A stretch of DNA of 64,000 nucleotides from Lichenicola sp965198655 (GTDB lineage Bacteria > Pseudomonadota > Alphaproteobacteria > Acetobacterales > Acetobacteraceae), in assembly GCA_965198655.1 (NCBI GenBank), contig OZ240668.1, positions 434,001 through 498,000 on the forward strand, written 5' to 3'. This document shows, in pieces, positions 16,244 through 26,900 of the stretch. Made by a program: the position numbers and the translations under genes. Below the pieces are notes generated by a model. It was not told the origin of the DNA. It saw nothing but the letters and a program-made list of their open reading frames with translations, and searched no databases. The first letter of the stretch is position 1, and the number at the start of each line of letters is the position of its first letter.

Positions 16244-17233
16244 ATGCCCACAGCCTTCATCACCGGGATCACCGGCCAGGACGGCGCCTACCTGTCGGCG
16301 CTGCTGCTGGAGAAGGGCTACCGGGTGGTGGGTCTGGCGCGGCGGTCGGCGTCCGCCGACATGGTCAGCGCCCGGCTGCGCTGGCTGGGCGTGCTGGACC
16401 GGATCGAGCTGGTGGACGGCGACCTGCTCGACCTGTCCAGCCTGATCCGCATCGTCCAGAAGGTCGAGCCGGACGAGGTCTACAACCTGGCGGCACAGAG
16501 CTTCGTCGCCGCCTCCTGGCAGCAGCCGCTGCTGACCGGCCAGGCGACCGGCCTGGGTGCGGCCAACATGCTCGAAGCGGTGCGCCTGTCGCGGCCCGTC
16601 GCCCGCTTCTACCAGGCCTCGTCCTCGGAGATGTACGGCCTGATCCAGGAGAAGGTGCAGTCCGAGCGCACCCCCTTCTACCCGCGCTCGCCCTACGCCG
16701 TCGCCAAGCTCTACGCGCACTGGATGACGGTGAACTACCGCGAAAGCTTCGGCCTGCACGCCTCCTCCGGCATCCTGTTCAACCACGAGAGCCCGCTGCG
16801 CGGCATCGAGTTCGTCACCCGCAAGGTCACCGACGGGGTGGCGCGGATTAAGCTCGGCCTGGCGCGCGAGCTGCCGCTCGGCAACCTCGAGGCCACCCGC
16901 GACTGGGGCCACGCCCGCGACTACGTCCAGGCGATGTGGCTGATGCTGCAGCAGGAGGTGGCGGACGACTATGTGGTGGCGACCGGCCGCACCACCTCCA
17001 TCCGCGAGCTGTGCCGGATCGCGTTCGGGCATGTGGGCCTCCACTACGAGGACCACGTCGTCACCCGCTCCGACCTGATCCGGCCGGCCGAGGTGGACGT
17101 GCTGCTGGGCGATCCCTCCAAGGCCAAGGCCCGGCTCGGCTGGCAGGCCGAGACCCGGCTGGAGGACATGATCGCCGAGATGGTCGAGGCCGACCTCGCC
17201 CGCCACCGCGCCGTGCTGTCCGTGGCCCGCTGA
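16244..17233 (+). CDS. gmd: GDP-mannose 4,6-dehydratase
   Basis: Extended SDR enzyme that converts GDP-D-mannose to GDP-4-keto-6-deoxy-D-mannose, the precursor of GDP-rhamnose and GDP-fucose. 329 residues with the NADP motif GITGQDG (8-14), LAAQSFV, the catalytic SSSEMYG (127-132) and Y151-x3-K155 in SPYAVAK. The GMD-specific segment FNHESPLRG is also present. ATG 16244 is chosen: AGGA lies five bases upstream and it starts exactly at the Rossmann fold, whereas the longer reading from 16181 adds an unrelated stretch. It is followed after 41 bases by an SDR that can complete the pathway. Confidence 0.95.
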   Translation: MPTAFITGITGQDGAYLSALLLEKGYRVVGLARRSASADMVSARLRWLGVLDRIELVDGDLLDLSSLIRIVQKVEPDEVYNLAAQSFVAASWQQPLLTGQATGLGAANMLEAVRLSRPVARFYQASSSEMYGLIQEKVQSERTPFYPRSPYAVAKLYAHWMTVNYRESFGLHASSGILFNHESPLRGIEFVTRKVTDGVARIKLGLARELPLGNLEATRDWGHARDYVQAMWLMLQQEVADDYVVATGRTTSIRELCRIAFGHVGLHYEDHVVTRSDLIRPAEVDVLLGDPSKAKARLGWQAETRLEDMIAEMVEADLARHRAVLSVAR

Positions 17234-17274
17234 GCCGCTCCCCACCGGCCGTTCATGACCATGAGCCTCGCGCC

Positions 17275-18198
17275 ATGAGCGGCCGACGCATCCTCGTCAC
17301 CGGCCTCGGCGGTTTCGCGGGCGGACACCTCGCGGCCCCGGTGTCGGCGCTGATGCCGGACGCGGTGCTGCTGCCGCTCGGCTGCGACGTCACCGACGCT
17401 GCCGCCGTCGACGAGGCGGTCCGGCGCCTGAGGCCGGATCTCTGCCTGCACCTGGCCGCGATCGCCGCCATCCCGGTCGCCAACGCCGAGCCGGACCGCA
17501 CCTGGTCGGTCAACCTGCACGGCACGCTCAATCTGGCCCGCGCGGTCCGCGCGCACGCGCCGGCAGCGCCGTTCCTGTTCGCCTCCAGCGCCGACGCCTA
17601 TGGCGCCTCCTTCCGCAGCGGGCAGGCGCTGGACGAGGACGCCCTGCTGTCGCCCCTGAACACCTACGGCGCCACTAAGGCCGCCGCCGACCTCGCCTTG
17701 GCGGCGATGGCGGCGGACGGGCTGCACGCGATCCGCCTGCGCCCGTTCAACCATGCCGGGCCCGGCCAGTCGCCCGACTTCGCCATCCCTGCCTTCGCCC
17801 GGCAGATCGCGCTGATCCGCGCCGGCCGGCAGGAGCCGGTGCTGCGTACCGGCAACCTCCAGCCGTACCGCGACTTCCTCGACGTGCGCGACGTGTGCCG
17901 CGCCTACGCGCTGTGCCTGGCCCAGGCCGACCGGCTGACCCCCGGCACGATCCTGAACATCGCGTCCGGCACCGCGCGCCGGATCGGCGACGTGCTGGAC
18001 GGGCTGCTCGCCGTGGCGGGCGTGCCGGCAGCGATCGAGGACGATCCCGGACGCGCCCGGCCCAACGACATCCCGGTCGCGATCGGCGACGCCGCCCGCC
18101 TGCGACGCACGCTCGGCTGGGCGCCCGAGATCCCGTGGGAGCGCACCCTGCGCGACGTGATCGACGACTGGACGACGCGGATCGCGGCCGAACGCTGA
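17275..18198 (+). CDS. rmd: GDP-4-keto-6-deoxy-D-mannose reductase-like SDR
   Basis: 307-residue extended SDR with a Gly-rich motif GLGGFAGGHL (10-19) and active-site Y131-x3-K135 (YGATK) plus LFASSADAYG. The short length, the lack of the fucose-synthase epimerase signature and its place directly after gmd point to Rmd, giving GDP-D-rhamnose. GDP-talose or another epimerase product cannot be excluded from sequence. RPFNHAGPGQ is the usual product-binding segment. The start ATG 17275 coincides with the fold start; the 41-base gap to gmd suggests a shared transcript. Confidence 0.8.
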   Translation: MSGRRILVTGLGGFAGGHLAAPVSALMPDAVLLPLGCDVTDAAAVDEAVRRLRPDLCLHLAAIAAIPVANAEPDRTWSVNLHGTLNLARAVRAHAPAAPFLFASSADAYGASFRSGQALDEDALLSPLNTYGATKAAADLALAAMAADGLHAIRLRPFNHAGPGQSPDFAIPAFARQIALIRAGRQEPVLRTGNLQPYRDFLDVRDVCRAYALCLAQADRLTPGTILNIASGTARRIGDVLDGLLAVAGVPAAIEDDPGRARPNDIPVAIGDAARLRRTLGWAPEIPWERTLRDVIDDWTTRIAAER

Positions 18199-18237
18199 GG
18201 CCGCCCGGCCGGATCCCCTGTTCTCGAAGGAGCCCTC

Positions 18238-19506
18238 GTGCCGATGACGCTTCCGCTTGCCGCTCCCTTGGCCGACCGCCTAGTCGAGCGCTTGTTCCGC
18301 TACCTCGCCATCACCAGCCAGAGCGACGCGCGCGCGACGGTCGTGCCCAGCACGCCGGGCCAATGGGAGATGGTGCGCCTGCTCGCCTCTGAGCTCCAGG
18401 GGCTGGGCCTGTCCGACATCCATCTCGACGCGCAGGCGGTGCTGACCGCGCGTCTGCCCGGCACCGTCGCCGGGGCGCCGCGGATCGGCTTCTGCGCCCA
18501 CGTGGACACCGTCGATGTCGGGCTGTCGCCCCACATCCACCCGCGTCGCGTCCGCTTCGACGGCGCCGACCTGTGTCTCAACCCGGAGCGCGACATCTGG
18601 CTGCGCGTCGCCGAGCACCCCGAGATCGTCCCCTATGCCGGTCAGGAGGTGATCGTGTCCGACGGCACCAGCGTGCTGGGCGCCGACAACAAGGCGGCGG
18701 TGGCGGTGCTGATGACGCTGCTGGACGGCTTGGCGAGCGAGCGGCCGCCGCACGGCGACGTCGTCGTCGCCTTCGTGCCGGACGAGGAGATCGGCCTGCG
18801 CGGCGCCAAGGCGATGGACCTGTCCCGCTTCCCAGTCGACTTCGCCTACACCATCGACGGCTGCGAGACCGGCGAGTTCGTGTTCGAAACCTTCAACGCG
18901 GCGCAGGCGGCGATCCGCATCGAGGGGGTGACCGCGCACCCGATGTCGGCCAAGGGTGTGCTGGTCAACCCCCTGCTGGTGGCGGCCAACCTGATCAACC
19001 GCTTCGACCCGCTCGACACGCCTGAGCACACCGAGGGCCGGGAGGGCTATTGCTGGATCAACGGCATGACCGCCAACGCCGCCACCGCCGAGCTGTCGAT
19101 CCTGATCCGCGACTTCGACGACGCCCGCTTCGCCGCGCGCAAGCAGGAGGTGGCGGACGCGGTCGAAGCCACCCGGGCCGCGCATCCGCGCGCCACCGTG
19201 ACCTGCGTGATCACCGACACCTACGCCAACATCGCCTCCAGCCTCGGCAACGACCGGCGCAGCGTCGCGCTGATGCAGGCCGCGTTCGAGGCGGAAGGCA
19301 TCGCGCCCAAGGTGATCGCCATGCGCGGCGGCACCGACGGCTCGGCCTTGTCGGCGCGCGGCATCCCGACCCCGAACACCTTCACGGGCGCGCATAATTT
19401 CCACTCGCCGTTCGAGTTCCTGCCGGTGCCGGCGTTCGAGCGCTCCTACCGGCTCACCGAGCGGATCGTGCGCCTGGCGGCCGCGCCGGATGGGACCGCC
19501 GGCTGA
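18238..19506 (+). CDS. pepT: Peptidase T (tripeptide aminopeptidase)
   Basis: M20B di-zinc aminotripeptidase of the cytoplasm that removes the N-terminal residue of tripeptides. 422 residues, the family's usual size. Metal ligands are visible: H88 and D90 (FCAHVDTVD), D150 (LGADNKAA), E183-E184 (PDEEIG), D207 (YTIDG) and the late His in GAHNFHS. An AAGGAG-type site five bases before GTG 18238 decides the start; ATG 18244 is the alternative. It is a housekeeping gene between nucleotide-sugar genes and a nuclease-like protein. Its 3' end overlaps the convergent neighbour by 53 bases. Confidence 0.95.
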   Translation: MPMTLPLAAPLADRLVERLFRYLAITSQSDARATVVPSTPGQWEMVRLLASELQGLGLSDIHLDAQAVLTARLPGTVAGAPRIGFCAHVDTVDVGLSPHIHPRRVRFDGADLCLNPERDIWLRVAEHPEIVPYAGQEVIVSDGTSVLGADNKAAVAVLMTLLDGLASERPPHGDVVVAFVPDEEIGLRGAKAMDLSRFPVDFAYTIDGCETGEFVFETFNAAQAAIRIEGVTAHPMSAKGVLVNPLLVAANLINRFDPLDTPEHTEGREGYCWINGMTANAATAELSILIRDFDDARFAARKQEVADAVEATRAAHPRATVTCVITDTYANIASSLGNDRRSVALMQAAFEAEGIAPKVIAMRGGTDGSALSARGIPTPNTFTGAHNFHSPFEFLPVPAFERSYRLTERIVRLAAAPDGTAG

Positions 19507-20692
19507 GCTGCCGGCCGAGCCGGTCCGGGCCGAGCCGGTCCGGGCTGAACCGTTCCAGCTCCTCGTGGTGCAGCAGGTGGACATCGTTGGTGCGCGCGAG
19601 CGCTGCCGCGGCGGCGGTGTAGCGGGCGTTGGACACCACCGCCGCGAACCGGGCCCGATGGTGCAGCCGCGCGGCCGACACCTGCTGCACCGCCGCGTTG
19701 CCGACAGCACTCCGGTAGAGCTTGCACTGCACCACCAGCAGCGCTCCGTCCCGCCTGGCCAGCACGTCGGCCCCCTGGTCGCCGCCGGCGGCGGTGACCT
19801 CCGCGTCCCATCCCGCCCGGCGCAGCAGGATCGCGCAGTGGCGCTCGTAGTCGATCGGATCCATGTCCGGATGGAACGAGCGCGGATCGCTGGCGACGGT
19901 GCCCGCGCCCTCGGGGCGGGACGCCGACGCGGTCCGTTCGATCCGGCGCAGGACCCTGGCCTCGATCGACGGCCATTGCCCGTCCAGGGCGCGGGCCGTC
20001 AGCAGCGGCAGCAGCCTGGTCCTACAGAAGTAACGCTTCTCCTGCTGCCACTTCTCCAGCCGGACGGTGCCGTAGCCGTCCGACGACACCAGCTGCAGCC
20101 GCCTGACCTGCAGCCGCTCGCGCTGCGACGCGATCTCGGCCGCGACCAGGCGCAGCGCCCGGGCGCGCCGATGCCAGCTCGTCCAGCCGCGGCCGATCGG
20201 CCGCAGGCTGGTTGCGACCGCCGCCAGCGCAAGGCCGAGCAGAAGCAGCGGTCCCGCAGGAGGGTGGGGCAGGGCGGTGCCGGCCAGCGGCCGCGTCGGG
20301 CTGGCGATGTCGCCCGGCCGGAAGTACAGCGGCGGCTCGCCCGCGACCCGCGGTGTCCGACGCAGCAGGAGCAGGCCGTTGCCGGTGCCGATCCGCTCCC
20401 AGCCCTGGTCTGGCGACACGACGAAGCAGTGGCCGCTCGTTGCCAGGGGCCGGTGGGCCGGTGCCCTGTGGCTCGGCCGCGGCTCGGAGCAGGCGACAAC
20501 CGTGGTCACGCTGTGCAGCGGCAGACCGGCAATGGCGGGCCAGGGCAGGGCGGACAGGCAGGACAGGGCCGAGAAGAATAACAGCGTGCGAATGAGATCT
20601 CGTCCCGAGACATAGGCGGCTTCTTCTCCTACGGCGTCGTGAGGAACCAGGCCAGGGTTCACTGATCGTTCACGGCTGCAATACAGGCACAT
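19454..20692 (-). CDS. Membrane-anchored protein with extracytoplasmic N-domain and intact Mrr-like nuclease domain
   Basis: About 412 residues with the same plan as the gene at 2636-4045. A hydrophobic signal segment (LIRTLLFFSALSCLSALPWPAIAG) is followed by a small domain with GHCFVVSPDQGWERIG and LYFRPGDI, matching GGCRLVSPIVEWERVG and LLFRPSDL in the paralogue. Next come a transmembrane helix (LLLLGLALAAVATSL), an Arg-rich coiled region and a C-terminal Mrr-type domain (IDYERHCAILLRRAGWDAEV, GADVLARRDG, VVQCKLY, AAVVSNARYTAAA). The catalytic D and QxK are intact, so DNA or RNA cleavage is possible. The start is uncertain: ATG 20692, GTG 20749 and GTG 20662 are in frame. The 3' end overlaps pepT. 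The C-terminal tail is Arg/Pro-rich. Confidence 0.75.
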   Translation of the reverse strand: MCLYCSRERSVNPGLVPHDAVGEEAAYVSGRDLIRTLLFFSALSCLSALPWPAIAGLPLHSVTTVVACSEPRPSHRAPAHRPLATSGHCFVVSPDQGWERIGTGNGLLLLRRTPRVAGEPPLYFRPGDIASPTRPLAGTALPHPPAGPLLLLGLALAAVATSLRPIGRGWTSWHRRARALRLVAAEIASQRERLQVRRLQLVSSDGYGTVRLEKWQQEKRYFCRTRLLPLLTARALDGQWPSIEARVLRRIERTASASRPEGAGTVASDPRSFHPDMDPIDYERHCAILLRRAGWDAEVTAAGGDQGADVLARRDGALLVVQCKLYRSAVGNAAVQQVSAARLHHRARFAAVVSNARYTAAAAALARTNDVHLLHHEELERFSPDRLGPDRLGRQLSRRSHPARPPGARSAR

Positions 20693-20847
20693 GACGATGT
20701 CCGCGCGCTTCCGGTCGCCAAGGGCATGAGGGGCGCCTGTTATTCTCACTAAAACGTGATATTGCTCGCAACTGTCTACAAAGGCTTGAAACTATGGCTC
20801 TTATCCACAGGGGAGATTACGAACAAGAAATGAGGTTGACGCCAGGA

Positions 20848-20863
20848 TTAACGGTTCTCTAAC
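20848..20863 (+). promoter_or_regulatory. Possible CtrA box upstream of the giant repeat protein
   Basis: TTAA-N7-CTAAC lies about 40 bases before the start of the giant gene, one mismatch from the CtrA consensus TTAA-N7-TTAAC. The surrounding 200 bases are clearly A/T-richer than the rest of the window and also hold a TTGACG hexamer at 20836. Assignment is by pattern only. Confidence 0.35.
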
Positions 20864-20903
20864 GAAAAGAAAGCGAGCGTTAACGCTGCGCCCTGGAGCT
20901 TCC

Positions 20904-23900
20904 ATGTCAACCAACGCCGCGTCCACCATCTTCGTCGGCAGCTCGCTCGACCTGAGCGATCTCGCCGCCGGAACGATCGCCGATCCGTTGCTGGCCGATG
21001 GCGATGTCGGCTTCTACGGCCACATGAGCGGCGTCATCACCTCGTTCGAGGACGGCACGGAGCAGTCCCTGCTGTCCGAATGGGCGGGCACCGGCGCCGG
21101 CCTGGTGGAGCTGTCGCAAACCGAGCCGATGGCCATCATGTCGGTGACGATCGCCAACACCGGCACCGCCGCCATCACGGTGCCGGTCGGGCAACTGGTG
21201 TCGTCGGCCAGCGGCGTGCAGTACCAGATCTCCGAGATGCCGCGCCTGGCGGCCGGCTGGTCGCCCGGCGGCGCCGGCGACGGCACGCTCGGCGGCTACA
21301 CCATCCAGCCCGGCCAGTCGCTCACGCTCTACGCGCAGGCGCTGCTCGACGGCCCGTCCGGCAACCTCCTGGCCAACCAGGTCACGCAGATCGCGGTTCC
21401 GGGCGCCGCGGTCGTCGCGTCGACCCTGATCACCGCCGCCCCGCAATGGGGCGCCGGCACCCTGACCCTGGTCAACAGCTCGAGCACCAGCCAGATCATC
21501 TACGAGGGAGTGGTCGTCACCGGGTCCAGCGGCAGCTACGAGATCGGCGTCGATCCAACCGTCAGCGGTTTTGTTCCCACCGAAGCCGACTCCAGTTCCG
21601 GCTATTACGTGCTCAAGGCGGGCGGCACCATCACCGTGCCGATCGCCGTGACCAGCGTCGGCAGCGCCGCCAACGCCAACGCCGTCGTGTTGCAGGAGCA
21701 GGCCGAGGACGCGAGCGCCAACTCGATCACGGGCGGCTATCTTCCCGCCGGGGTCCACATCGTCGGCTCCAGCGCCATCACCACGGAGGGCGTGACGGCG
21801 GCGGCCCAGCAGGAGCACGTCAACCCCCTCGGCAGCAACGCGGGCTTCTTCACCGACGCCCAGGCGGCCCTGTTCACCACCGATCAGGGCTACGTTCCGA
21901 CCGAAGCCGACGTCAACACCTACAACGACTACATCTGGACCGCAGAGGACCTCGCCAACTGGAAGGCCTATGTCGACAGCGCGCGCGCCGTCGGCATCCT
22001 GAACCTGGCGCCGATGCTGTCCGAGTTCGAGACCGTCGACTTCGCGACCTCGGACGCCACCGCCTATGTCCGCGCGGCCGCCCTCTACAGCGGCGGCATC
22101 GCCTTCGACATGCCGTCCTGGTTCTTCCTGGCCCGCGAGCCGGCCTACCAGCAGAGCATCGAGGAGGAGATCCGCTGGGCCACGCAGAACGGCCTGCGCT
22201 CCTCGATCACCCTGTCCCCGCAGAGCGGCGACGACGAGAACTTCCTGGCCGACACGCAGCAGGTGGTGGCGATCCTGCGCGCGGCGGGGGCCCTGCCGAC
22301 CCAGTTCGTGGTCAAGGATGGCGGCGTCACCGGCACCGACGTGATCTACTCGACCACCGACCCGAACTCGCTCAACAACGTTGGCAACTGGCTGTCGAGC
22401 CTGACGCTCACGCCCTCCAACTCCGAGTCCGGTCTCGAGAACCGCGGCACCGCCGCCCGTCCGGACGACCTGATGACCGGCGTGCAGCAGGGCGAGGCGC
22501 TGGTCGGGCCCGCGGTGAAGCAGCCGTTCTCCGCGGCGCAGTTGTTCGCCGACACCCCGACCACCGAGGCCGCCCTGACCGTCACGCTCGGCAACCCGTC
22601 GCTTGGCCGCCTCGTGGCCGCGGCCGGGCTCGGCAGCGTGTCGTCGAACGGCGCCGTGTTCACCGCGTCCGGCACCATCGCCGACCTCACCACCGTCTTG
22701 CAGTCGCTCGACTTCGTCGACGCCGCCGGCGTGGCCGGCACCACCGCCCTGACCACCAGGGTCCAGGACGCGGCCGGCACCATCACCGGCACCACCGTTC
22801 TCGTCATCGACAACACCATCACCCTGTCCGGCGTCCCCGCCACCGCGGCGGTCAACGGGCCGCTGATGGTCGACTCCTCCTTGTCGCTGACCACGGCGAC
22901 CCCCGGCACGATCCTGACCGCCGTCGTCACCCTGTCCAACCCGGCGCTCGGATCCTTCTGGGGCACGGCCGGCGCCACCGTGTCGGCCGACGGCAGCACG
23001 CTGACCATCGACGGCACCGCGTCCGCCTTGCAGGCGTTCCTGCGCCAGATCGAGTTCATCCCGGCCCCGGCCGTGTCTGGCCCCGAGACCGCGACCGTTT
23101 CGGTCACCGACGGCACCGACACGATCTCCTCCAGCACCGCGATCTCGGTGGCGGTCGCGACCGGCATGACGGCGGACAACGTTCCGGTCAGCATCGTAGT
23201 CTCCCCGTTCATTGTGAACACCCCGTATGCGGACCTGTTGCTGGCCAAGACCGGCAGCCCTGGGCAGGTGGTGGGGGTGACGGTGACGCTGTCCGGCGGC
23301 GGCCACCTGGTCGATCCGGTTGCCGGCGCGGTGTCGGCGAACGGGCTGAGCTTCAGCTATGTCGGCACCTTCGCGCAGGAGCAGGCGGCGCTGCGCGCGC
23401 TGGAGGTGGTGGTGGCACCCGGTGCCGCGACCTCGGCGCAGACGCTGAGCTTCAACCTGAACGGCCACGTCGCCACCACCGCCCTGGAGGTGGTGTCCAC
23501 CGACACGGTGTTCGTGGGCGCGGTGGACGCGACGCAGGGCGGCTACGCCAGCGCTGCGGTGGCGGCTCCGCTGCTGGCGACGGGCAAGGTGGGGCTGTTT
23601 GCCGACTACAACGGCGCCACCGCGACGGCGATCGCCGGCACGTCGGCCAGCCTGGCTGGCACGTGGTCCGGCACGGCGGCGGGGGTGTATGGCTACAACG
23701 AGGGCACCGACGTGGCGCAGCAGGCGATCACGGTGCGCAACACCGGCACGGGGACGCTGCTGATCCCGGTTGGCACGCTGGCGCAGACCGCGTCCGGGGT
23801 GCAGTTCCAGGTGGTGCAGTCGACCGGCGCCAACGCCGACTGGTCGGCCGGCCCCACCGGCGACGGCTCGCTCGGCGTCTACGGCATCGCCGCCGGCGCG

Positions 23901-26900
23901 TCGGTGACGCTGACGGTGGAGGCGCTGGCGCAGGGCGACGTGGGCAACGTGGCGGCCAACGCGATCACGAGCCTGCCCGGCATCGCGAACGCCAGCGTCA
24001 CCGCCTCAACCGCCATCCTGCTGGCCACCGAGTATGCCAGCGGCACCGTCACCCTCACCAATACCGGCAGCAGCTCGGTCATCGTGAACGAGGGCACGGT
24101 GCTGACCAACGCGACCGGCAGCTACCAGATCGGCAACGATCCCACCGCCAACGACTTCAACCTGCGCAACACCGACAGCAGCAACGGCATCTACTACCTG
24201 GCCCCCGGCGCCAGCACGACGGTCGCGGTCTACGGCATCAACCCGCAGTCTGGCACGGCGGCGACGGCTTTGACGCAGATCCTGGCGCAGACCACCACGG
24301 CCACCAACACCCTGAGCAGCAACAGCCTGCCCGCCGGCGTGGTCGTCGCCGCGTCCAGCGCCATCGGCGTCGCCGGCCCCGCCACCGCTGCCCAGGGCGC
24401 CACCTGGGGCGGATGGGGTCCCGACACCGGCATCCTCACGGAGCGCGGCTACGGCTACTTCCTGCCCGACCAGGGCGTGTCGCCCAGCGAGGCCAACACC
24501 AACATCGCCTTGTCCACCAACTTCACCGCCGCCGACCTGACGTCGTGGCAGGGCTACGTCGACACCCTGCGCGGGCTTGGCATCCTCAACGTCGCCCCTA
24601 CGCTGACCGGCTCCGGCGTGCTGCAGGACATCTCGCGCAGCGACGCCACCGCCTATCTGCGCAGCGCCGCCCTGTATGGCGGCGGCGTCGACGTCGACAT
24701 GACGCCCTCGGTGATCCTGTCGCAGGGTGCCGCCGCCATGACCGCGCTGGTGGACGACGTCCAGTGGGCCACCGCCAACGGCCTGCGCACCACCCTGACG
24801 CTGCGCGCCTACAGCGACGCGAGCTTCCTGGAGAACACCAAGGCGGTGCTGTCGCAGTTGCAGGCGGCGGGTGCCCTGCCGAGCCAGGTGGTGGTGGTGG
24901 GCAGCCCCACCAGCAGCACCATCGCCCAAGCCGAGCTGGCCAACAGCGTGGCGCAGTATGCGGCGGGCCTGGCCCTGACCCCCAGCGCCTCCGAAAGCGG
25001 CCTGGCCGACACCGGCCGGAGCAGCGGCGGCAGCAACGGCGTCGGCGTGGACGCGATCATGACCGGGGTGCGCACCAGCGAGGCCGCCACCGGGCCCGCC
25101 GCGATCAGCCCCTATGCCGGGGTGCAGGTGTTCGACCAGACCCCGTCCGAGCAGGTGACGGCGACCGCGGCCCTGGTCGGCACCGGGCTCGGCATCCTGT
25201 CCACCGGCGGCCCCGGCACCGTGTCCGCCGACGGCTCCACCGTCACCGTGTCCGGCACCGCATCCGCGGTTGCCGCAGCGCTTGCCGCCATCCGCTACAC
25301 CCCGGCCAGCGGCAGCACCGGCACCGCCGCCCTCACCCTCAGCATCGCAGACAGCCACGGCACCATCACCGGGAATACCAGCATCGCCGTCGACAGCGCG
25401 TTGTCGATCTCCGGCATGAGCAACGTGGCGGTCAACGGCGCCGTCGTGCTGCAGCCGGGCCTGGCGCTGTCGCTGCCCGCGCAGGCGAGCAGCGTGACCG
25501 CCACGGTCACCCTGTCCAATCCGGCACTCGGCGCGTTCTGGAACCTGGCCGGCGCCACCGTGTCGGCCGATGGCGGCACCGCGACGATCACCGGCAGCGC
25601 CGGCACCGTGCGCGCCTTCCTGTCCGGCCTGCAGTTCATGCCGACGGCGACCGCGAGCGGCACCGAGGCGGAAACCGTCACCGTCAACGACGGGATCGGC
25701 ACCGTCACGGCCGCCTCGACCCTGACCGTGTCGGTCGCGACCGGCTTCGTGGCCAGCAACCTGCCGGCCGCCAGCGTAGTCTCCCCGTTCATTGTGAACA
25801 CCCCGTATGCGGACCTGTTGCTGGCCAAGACCGGCAGCCCTGGGCAGGTGGTGGGGGTGACGGTGACGCTGTCCGGCGGCGGCCACCTGGTCGATCCGGT
25901 TGCCGGCGCGGTGTCGGCGAACGGGCTGAGCTTCAGCTATGTCGGCACCTTCGCGCAGGAGCAGGCGGCGCTGCGCGCGCTGGAGGTGGTGGTGGCACCC
26001 GGTGCCGCGACCTCGGCGCAGACGCTGAGCTTCAACCTGAACGGCCACGTCGCCACCACCGCCCTGGAGGTGGTGTCCACCGACACGGTGTTCGTGGGCG
26101 CGGTGGACGCGACGCAGGGCGGCTACGCCAGCGCTGCGGTGGCGGCTCCGCTGCTGGCGACGGGCAAGGTGGGGCTGTTTGCCGACTACAACGGCGCCAC
26201 CGCGACGGCGATCGCCGGCACGTCGGCCAGCCTGGCTGGCACGTGGTCCGGCACGGCGGCGGGGGTGTATGGCTACAACGAGGGCACCGACGTGGCGCAG
26301 CAGGCGATCACGGTGCGCAACACCGGCACGGGGACGCTGCTGATCCCGGTTGGCACGCTGGCGCAGACCGCGTCCGGGGTGCAGTTCCAGGTGGTGCAGT
26401 CGACCGGCGCCAACGCCGACTGGTCGGCCGGCCCCACCGGCGACGGCTCGCTCGGCGTCTACGGCATCGCCGCCGGCGCGTCGGTGACGCTGACGGTGGA
26501 GGCGCTGGCGCAGGGCGACGTGGGCAACGTGGCGGCCAACGCGATCACGAGCCTGCCCGGCATCGCGAACGCCAGCGTCACCGCCTCAACCGCCATCCTG
26601 CTGGCCACCGAGTATGCCAGCGGCACCGTCACCCTCACCAATACCGGCAGCAACTACGCAATCCTCGGCCAAGGCATGACGCTGACGAACAGCAGCGGCA
26701 CCTACCAGATCGACAACAGCCCGACCGCGACCGGTTTCGTGTCCACCGGGTCGGACAACAGCAGCGGCTATTACGCGCTCGCTCCGGGGGCCAGCACGAC
26801 GGTGGCGGTGTCCGGCGTGAACCCGCAGTCCGGCACGGCGGCGACGGCTTTGACGCAGATCCTGGCGCAGACCACGAGCAGCGCCAACACCCTGAGCAGC

